64,000 nucleotides of DNA from Motacilla alba alba (lineage: Eukaryota > Chordata > Aves > Passeriformes > Motacillidae): contig NC_052019.1 of assembly GCF_015832195.1 (NCBI RefSeq), forward strand, positions 5,317,685 through 5,381,684. Reading direction: 5' to 3'. This document shows, piece after piece, positions 57,671 through 64,000 of the stretch. Position 1 is the stretch's first letter; each line of letters opens with the position of its first letter. Position numbers and translations under genes: made by a program. The notes below the pieces were generated by a model that had not been told where the DNA came from, searched no databases, and worked only from the letters and a program-made list of their open reading frames with translations.

Positions 57671-60600
57671 ATCCTCAGGTGGGGGGAGGGGGGAGAGACA
57701 CGGGAGAGGGAGGACAGGGCGAATGGGAATTTGGTTTTTTGGGCCATGGTCATGTTTGCATCACTTGGAGAGCCCAGGTACCTGAAGGGAGGAAATAAGG
57801 GATGGATGAGGGAAGGCTGCTGGGATACCAGATGGGTGGGGAGCTCTGAGGTAGCAGTGTGGAAGAACAATGCTGCTGCCTCAAAGTGTGAGTCAACACT
57901 CTTCCCCTGCTTTTGCAGCATCTGTGAGCTTAGTTTTTGACACGTATTGGTCCTTTGCACTTCACATCATTTCCTCTCAGACCATTTCCTTGTAGTCACT
58001 AAATTTCCCAAATTTTCGTTGTTTGGAAGTCCTTCTTTTCTGTTTCCAGGATTTCAGTGGGGATCAATTTTGGCAAGCTTTGGTCCTTGTCCCTGCACTT
58101 GATGGCATCCTATGCTTTTTGATGGCTTTCACTTTGGCAAAGGTTTCTTTTTTTTTTTTTTTCAGTATCCATGCTATGTCTCTTATATCTTCCCCTCAAA
58201 GTGTGAGTCAACACTCCATAAAGCAAAAGCCCATTTGTGCCCTTCCTGGCATGAAGCAGTTAAGTTACATATCTGCTCTGGGAAGTCACATCACTACCCA
58301 GGAGCAGCCAGGCTTGCAAGACTTGTGCCCGTGTGCCAGGTCCTGGCATAAGGAAGAGTCTGAGGCATCTTGGGAAGGCATCTTAGAGAATTTCTGCCCT
58401 GCCTGAACCAGCAAAAAGGGCCCCAGAATTTGCACAGTGTCACGGGTTGTCCTTGGGAAATTCACTGCTGCATGCTGTACCCATGGGGTTGGTGTTGGGT
58501 GAAAGCCAAACTTTGTCTGTTGTTTTAGGAAAAAAAAAGTCCAGTGGATATTGTTGTCCCAGGCTGAAGGACTTCCAGGGCCTCACAATAGTTTGTAGGG
58601 CATTTTTTCTACTGCAAACCCTCAGAAATGATGACCCAGAGTTGTACATGCACTCTTGGCACCTTGGAAAAGATTGCAGGAAGAGACGAATGGAAAGATG
58701 GCAGGAAATCCAGTGAGACACAGTCCCACAGTCCCAAGCTGTGTGTGACCTGCACACCACAGCTGCCAGAGCCAGCCCCACCCTGGCTCATGCTTACCTG
58801 GGTGAGATGAGCACTGAGGAGCTCTGTTCAGAGCTGGTGGGGTTTGTCAGCATTTCTTACCCAATCAGAGCTCTACTTGCTCCACTGTTGAGTCATCTGT
58901 AGGGTTTGGGTTGGAAGAAGGGCTTCCAGCCACTGCATCTATCACTTGTCCCACCCAGAATATGATATTTTAAATAACGTCCAGGCTGGTCATGAGCCCA
59001 AGGCTGCTGCCAGCCCAGGACCTTTGCTCTGGTCAGAGCCTGTTCAGGGGTCCTTTCTCTCTTCACCTGCTTCTTCCAAAATGGAAGAAGGACCACTCCT
59101 GGTCCTTCTCTTTTTAGCCTCCCAAAAGTTACATCACTGAACTGACTTGTGGTCACAAGGGAGGAGAGTGTGACCCAGAGGCCAGGTCTGAGTGTCAGCC
59201 CCAGCCTGGGGCAGGATCAGTGTGGAGGACAGTCAAGCAGAAAGCCTCAACACTCTGTTTCCTGCACAGCTTTGGAGTGGCCACGTGTGTCCAGCAGACA
59301 GCTCGACCTTCTCCAGGTACCTCCAGAAAGGGGCTGAAAAAAATATTCACTTTTTATCCCTCCAATCTCAAAACTCTTGGCATCATCTTTCTTCTTCTGT
59401 TTCAGGTAAATGAGGTTTTGGGACTGGTCAAAAACTACAACACAGAAGTTTTGAAATATTTGGGAATGGCTCCTGCATTGTGTTCTTCCCCAAGTTTATA
59501 TGAGTTTTCCAGCTCTTGTTGCTTTATCCCCATGATGTTGCTGGGGGAAAGAAAACAAAAAAGACAGGTAAGATGGAAAGGGGGAGAAATGGTTGAATTT
59601 AAGACATCAAAGATACTGGCTGGACCTTCAGCCTATAGAAAATGTTGAAGTATAGAACACTTCACAGAGATGCTTTTTGGGGGTTTTGTTTGATTGTTTT
59701 AAGATGTCCCTTCTAATCCTAAGGGTTTCATCCCCCCTTCCTCTGGCTGAGCTCTGTTACTGCAATGGCACCACGCTCCCAGGGACCAGGGGGGTGCGTC
59801 CCCATGTGGGAACAGAATAATCACATACCCCTGGCCTTTGCCCTCCCATGGATATAGGAGGTGGAAGGGTGGTCTGCTCTGCTCCCCCATCTAGAAGCAT
59901 GGGCAGATTGTTCACTACACCAGAGTCATGACATGGCTAATAAAAATGCAGGGGATTAGGTCCACATCTGTGTTGGATGCTCAGTTGGAAGAGCAGCACT
60001 GGGTGGAGAGGCTGGTTTCCAATCTTGCCAGCATGTCCAGGAAAGGATGTTCTGGAGACAGTTTCTGGAGAAAGCCTGGCTCCTCTCTGGGGTAGGAAGA
60101 GGAAGTAAGGGGGAGAAACTTACTGCCTGAGACAGGAAAAATGAGGATTAAGGAAGTTGTCAGCATTACGTAATTCATCCCTCAGGCTTAAGCTGCCAAA
60201 ACAGAGATCAAGAAATACACCCAGCAAGGAAGGGCTTGATACTGTCTTGGGAGCCACTGGTGTGAACCCAAATTACTCCATTAAGGATCAATTGCTCCCA
60301 AATGCAGACACACACTACTGAATGAGGGATTGTTGAGGCTGCTGCCTCTGGTAGCAGGGGACCATCCACAAGTCTGCACCACCACTCCACCGTGGTGTGA
60401 AACCCCAGCTGAGCAACCTCACTTCACTTCTCCCCATCACCAGCAGCCCCTCCAGCAGCTAAACCCTGCCTCATGGCTGCCCAGCCACGCTTGCCCATCC
60501 TTATTTGACTTTTTCATCTTTTCAGTCCTTATTCTGATAATAACTTTGAGCCAGAACTGGGAAGCTCCCTCCTTCAGCTGGTATCAGCTGTAATCTGGTA

Positions 60601-60729
60601 TTATTTTTGCCCTCACCTTCCTCCCTGTTCATCTCCATCACAATGCAGACTGTTATCCCATCCCCTCTGTCTCCCCCAGCATCCTGTGCTCAATCTCCCT
60701 CTGCACAGGCTCACCCTGAACAAACCTCT
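57671..60729. other. Non-coding DNA with a perfect 23-bp repeat pair
   Basis: No supported gene. It contains the paired 23-bp repeat (57879-57901 and 58194-58216) and a T-run at 58147-58162. Open frames are up to about 142 codons without recognisable domains. Confidence 0.5.
57879..57901 (+). repeat. 23-bp perfect direct repeat, copy 1 (copy 2 at 58194-58216)
   Basis: Both copies contain CCTCAAAG followed by the core GTGTGAGTCAACAC, which holds the AP-1 consensus TGAGTCA in a nearly symmetrical setting. The copies are 315 bp apart and the DNA around them does not match, so this is not part of a longer duplication visible here. Confidence 0.9.
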
Positions 60730-62060
60730 TTTGTCGGGCCACCCCACACAACAAGAAAATTAGCATAATTTGGGCATGTTGAGGCCACCACAGCAGCTAC
60801 AAGCCATGATTACAGTGCATGTGGTTAGCATAGCCTGCAACATCAAACAGCATGTTTACAACAGATGTAATCCCTAATGATACAACAGGTGTATAACAGT
60901 CAATACCAGCATTGTAGCCATCAAATAACTCCGTGGCACGTTCACATTGATCCCATATTAATCCAGCCCCCTCGGGGCTCCGGGCTGTGATTTATATGAC
61001 TCACTGGGAGGTTTCAGCACCTCTTTGGCACAGCACCAAACTGCAGGCAGGGATCAGTGTACAATTTACCTTTGCAGTGAGAGGTTTTTGGATCCAGACT
61101 CTTGGCAAGCCGGGTTTGACAATGGCACTTTGAAAAGGAGGGCTTGTCGGAGCACGCAGGGGCACGTTTCTCTCAAAGGGTGATTCATGCTCTGCAGCTC
61201 CAGCCACTGTCCTGGTTTTACATGCTCCAGTGATGATGAATTAAAGCAGCAACAGGAGCACAGCCCACATCAGCTCTCACAGGCTCCTGCCTGCACTGTG
61301 AATTTCCTCTGCATCCCTTTATACATCAGCCCAATCCGTTTACCTTAGTGAGGAGGAATACAGGAGAGCATGGGATGAAAGCATACCAAGGGAAGGGAGC
61401 TTCTGAACAGGAATCAAAGGAAAATCCCAAGGCAGCACGTCCAAAACCAATGGAAATACTTTTCCACCCAGTCCCTGGTTAAATTATTACATTTGAGACC
61501 AAAAAATGGGTGAAATTCAAGAGAATGAGGACAGTTCAGAGGGATAAAAGGAACATCTGCAGCCACCTAAGACACAGGATGCTCACCTGGGGCAGGAGCA
61601 GGAGCCTGGCTCATGGCTCTGCTCCTGCCTAACAGGAGCCAATCCACCTTTGACTGCTAAAGCTCCTCATTTAGAAACTCATCATACACCTAATTTTAGT
61701 TTGCACCTCTACAGGCAATTTTCAGGCAAAGCACCAGCAATCAAATATGCACAGATATTAAATTAGGAGCTGTCTTTTAATAACAAGGGCAAAACGCGCT
61801 GCTGAAGGAGCGTGGAAAGGAAGCTGGTGTTGTGTGTGCTGCAATCCAACAAACGAGCTTCGCTTGCAGTGGTGGCAAGCCGGTAACTTTCATGAGTATT
61901 AAATGCAATTAAAGAAACAAACACTCTCCATCATTCCCCAGAGTGAGAGATATTATCAGTTGTGGCTTTGTATTTTTACATAATCACTGTTTAAAGGAAC
62001 ATTTTTCCATGTGTGGAAATTCCCTGTTTTCTCCTCCAAACGCTAACAAAATCCTTGCCT
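60730..62060. other. Non-coding DNA with enhancer-like blocks
   Basis: No gene. Blocks at 60750-60975 (TTAGCATAATTTGG, CCATGATTACAG, CATGTTTACAAC, CCCATATTAATCC) and 61690-62010 (GATATTAAATTAGG, ATGAGTATTAAATG, GCAATTAAAG, ACATAATCACTG) are rich in homeobox- and forkhead-like sites. Confidence 0.35.
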
Positions 62061-63287
62061 CTGGCTGGCTCCACTCTCTTCATGGCTCTCTGTTATGGCA
62101 CTCCTGCTTGCCCCAAGGCCCCAGGGAGAAGAGCTGGGCCCAAAACAAACGCCAGAGGTGAACGTGCTGGAGATCCAGTCCTACACCCAAACAGCACACG
62201 TTCCCTCCGCTCGGGGTGCTTTTGAAAATTCCCCTCTTGCCAGTGTTGAAAAGGTTTTTGTGATCTCACAGACCTCCCCTCTCAGGCTTCCCACTCCAGC
62301 GACGTGATCAAGCGGCACGTCCCACCACCACCACGTGCCCATCACCCAGAAACCTCCCTGGGTGAGCAGCACCAAGGGCACAGCCAACCTGGGGAGCTCC
62401 TCCTGCACCACTGGGGGACACCTTGGGGTCTGGATAATGATAACTGCTTCCTCCTCTGATCCTATTATGGGATTGAGCTCAGCCTCACTCCAGTGGGTCA
62501 CACGTGGAGCTTTGGTTTCATGAGCTCAGCTGCTCTGCAGTAGTTTCATCCTCTTCCCTCTTCAACCCAATGGCCAAATGATTTGCTCCCTGGCTGGGAA
62601 GCATGGCCAGGTACAGCAGGCATAAGGGAGGTTCGTGCCAAGGGTGCACTGCTCAGTGCCCTGCTCAGGACATCCATGTCTTGCGCAAAATATTTGCGTG
62701 CCCAAGCTGTCTCACACACCCAGCTAGGACATCCACACGTGGTTGTCCACGTGTCAGCTGTACCCCATTTCTGTCCAGCCACAGTCACTGTTCCCCGCAG
62801 GCAAGGCAGATGTGCTCCTCCCACATCTCCAACCCCTGGCCCCAGCACCCTTTGCACTGGGCGGTGATTTCTGGCTCACGCGGCCTTTGCTGGATTTGTT
62901 TGTTTGTTTGTTTGTTTGCCGTGCGTGCTGTTTGTGTGCTGTTTGCCTGCTGAGCTTTTCTCTGCCTGCATTCAGTCCGTGGGCTGGCCTGCTCCACTCT
63001 TGGATGGCATCTCACTCACTTGCAAGCCTGTAGAGGCTGCCTGGCTCTCCTGGCAAATCCCCAGCACAACCAGGACCATTCCTAGGTGCTGAGGTGAGGG
63101 TCTTGGGGCATCCTGAGCTCCCCCACCACCTCACTGAAGCTCCAGTAGAGTTCCTCTAAAAGCTGTAAGTTTGATGACCAAATCTTGAAGCAAAAAAGGT
63201 CTGCTTTTCCAGTGGCAGCAGGAAGAAGTCTGATGGTGTCAGTACACGGAGTGGGTTATCGTGATGTGCTTATGGATGTTGTCTAAA
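62061..63287. other. Non-coding DNA
   Basis: GC-moderate, with no supported gene. It includes a (TTTG)n tract. Open frames of up to about 116 codons overlap one another on both strands and lack coding character. Confidence 0.5.
62894..62918. repeat. (TTTG)n microsatellite
   Basis: About six TTTG units in a row. Confidence 0.9.
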
Positions 63288-63456
63288 GAGTTGTAGAATA
63301 GTTTGGGTTGTAAGGGACCAAACATACCACAGAATTCCAAGCCCCCTGCCATAGGAAGAGATGCCCCCCACTAGACCAGATTGCTCAGGAACCCATCCAA
63401 CCTGGCCTTGAACACTTCCAGGGATGGGGCATCCACAGCTTCTCTGAGCAGGAGAC
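63288..63456 (-). mobile_element. CR1 LINE 3' end (antisense)
   Basis: GTAGAATAGTTTGGGTTGTA, then GCCCCCTGCCATAGGAAGAG, CACTAGACCAGATTGCTCAG and CCTTGAACACTTCCAGGGAT follow avian CR1 3'-UTR order read antisense. It is truncated at about 63456. Confidence 0.88.
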
Positions 63457-64000
63457 CTAAAACCACTTGGAAATCATCCAGGAAAGCCAACCAATGCTGA
63501 GTCCATCTCAGGAGACACTTGGAACCAGTCCTCGAAACCTGGATCCATTAGATGATCCAAAAGGCTCATCTCAAGACATGAGACACCAGCCATGTGCCCA
63601 GGATCACTCAATAAAACAGGGCAACAGTGAGGAACGGTCCCACCACCTCTGTGCCAAGCCAGGCTGTGCCATACATGAAATTCCCTGGGGAGGGGCTAAG
63701 CTCTGTGGTTGCACTGACCAGACCCACGCTGTGCTCTCACACTCTCCTGCAGGCACATTCCCAATTTTGTGTGAGACAGACAAGAAGACACCAAGGCTTT
63801 GAAGTTTGTCTAAGACCAAGGCAGTTATTGCTGTTATTTCCCATCTGGCAAGACTTTGAGGATCTATGGCTCTTTCCAAATATGTTTTCTGGGAATGTTA
63901 TCGCGTTAGAAACCATTTAGATATAAAACGTCACCGCTCGTGGGAAAATCTTGTTAACACGGAGCCACCAGCGGAAGCTCTTCTTAAAAATTCCTTTCTG
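63457..64000. other. Non-coding DNA to the right edge
   Basis: No gene, RNA or repeat recognised. A 111-codon open frame at 63467-63802 lacks homology or splice context. Confidence 0.5.

Noticed and set aside
1..64000. CRISPR arrays, prokaryotic operons or phage systems
   Set aside because: No direct-repeat/spacer array, no ribosome-binding-site-led gene clusters, and clear vertebrate intron and LINE structure.
1..64000. tRNA or rRNA genes
   Set aside because: No stretch with A-box/B-box spacing and cloverleaf-like arms was noticed on either strand by eye. A tRNAscan run would be decisive.

Overview
This is a stretch of vertebrate nuclear DNA, almost certainly from a bird. The coding sequence is split by GT-AG introns, most of the window is non-coding, and several CR1-type LINE fragments are present. 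These include CR1 3' ends read on the antisense strand and CR1 reverse-transcriptase segments. Two avian-style endogenous retroviral LTR insertions point to a bird, and their resemblance to songbird repeats (from memory, not searched) suggests a passerine.

One complete gene can be called with high confidence: a two-exon forkhead transcription factor of the FOXI class at 23341-25794 (+), best matched to FOXI3. It lies in a strong CpG island (about 22450-24700). It has a TATA-like box, a short upstream ORF that overlaps the first candidate start codon, two alanine tracts encoded by GCC runs, a phase-1 intron inside the forkhead domain, and an AU-rich 3' UTR ending near 26715.

At the left edge (1-4789, minus strand) three exon-like segments have good acceptor sites. 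Two of them (1347-1518 and 1-61) join in perfect phase. They form part of a second gene, divergent from FOXI3, that runs off the left edge. By position it is a candidate for TEX37/SPMIP9, the divergent neighbour of FOXI3 in human, but the protein match is weak and I leave it unnamed. Its intron carries two large tandem arrays: a roughly 360-bp GA-rich purine tract and a roughly 865-bp minisatellite of 15-bp units. The minisatellite gives long open frames on both strands that are not genes.

The rest (4.8-22.4 kb and 26.7-64 kb) holds no gene I can support. It contains CR1 fragments (15.4, 33.3, 39.0, 40.2-41.1, 42.4, 51.9 and 63.3 kb), an LTR cluster with an expanded AT array (28.7-30.1 kb), a solo LTR with a 6-bp target-site duplication (47.6-48.0 kb), a perfect 53-bp tandem duplication (54.2 kb) and a perfect 23-bp repeat pair with an AP-1-like core (57.9/58.2 kb). 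Several AT-rich, homeobox/SOX/TCF-motif-rich blocks look like developmental enhancers, which would fit the long-range control expected around a FOXI gene. Their conservation cannot be judged from this sequence alone. I found no multi-gene system of a new kind here.
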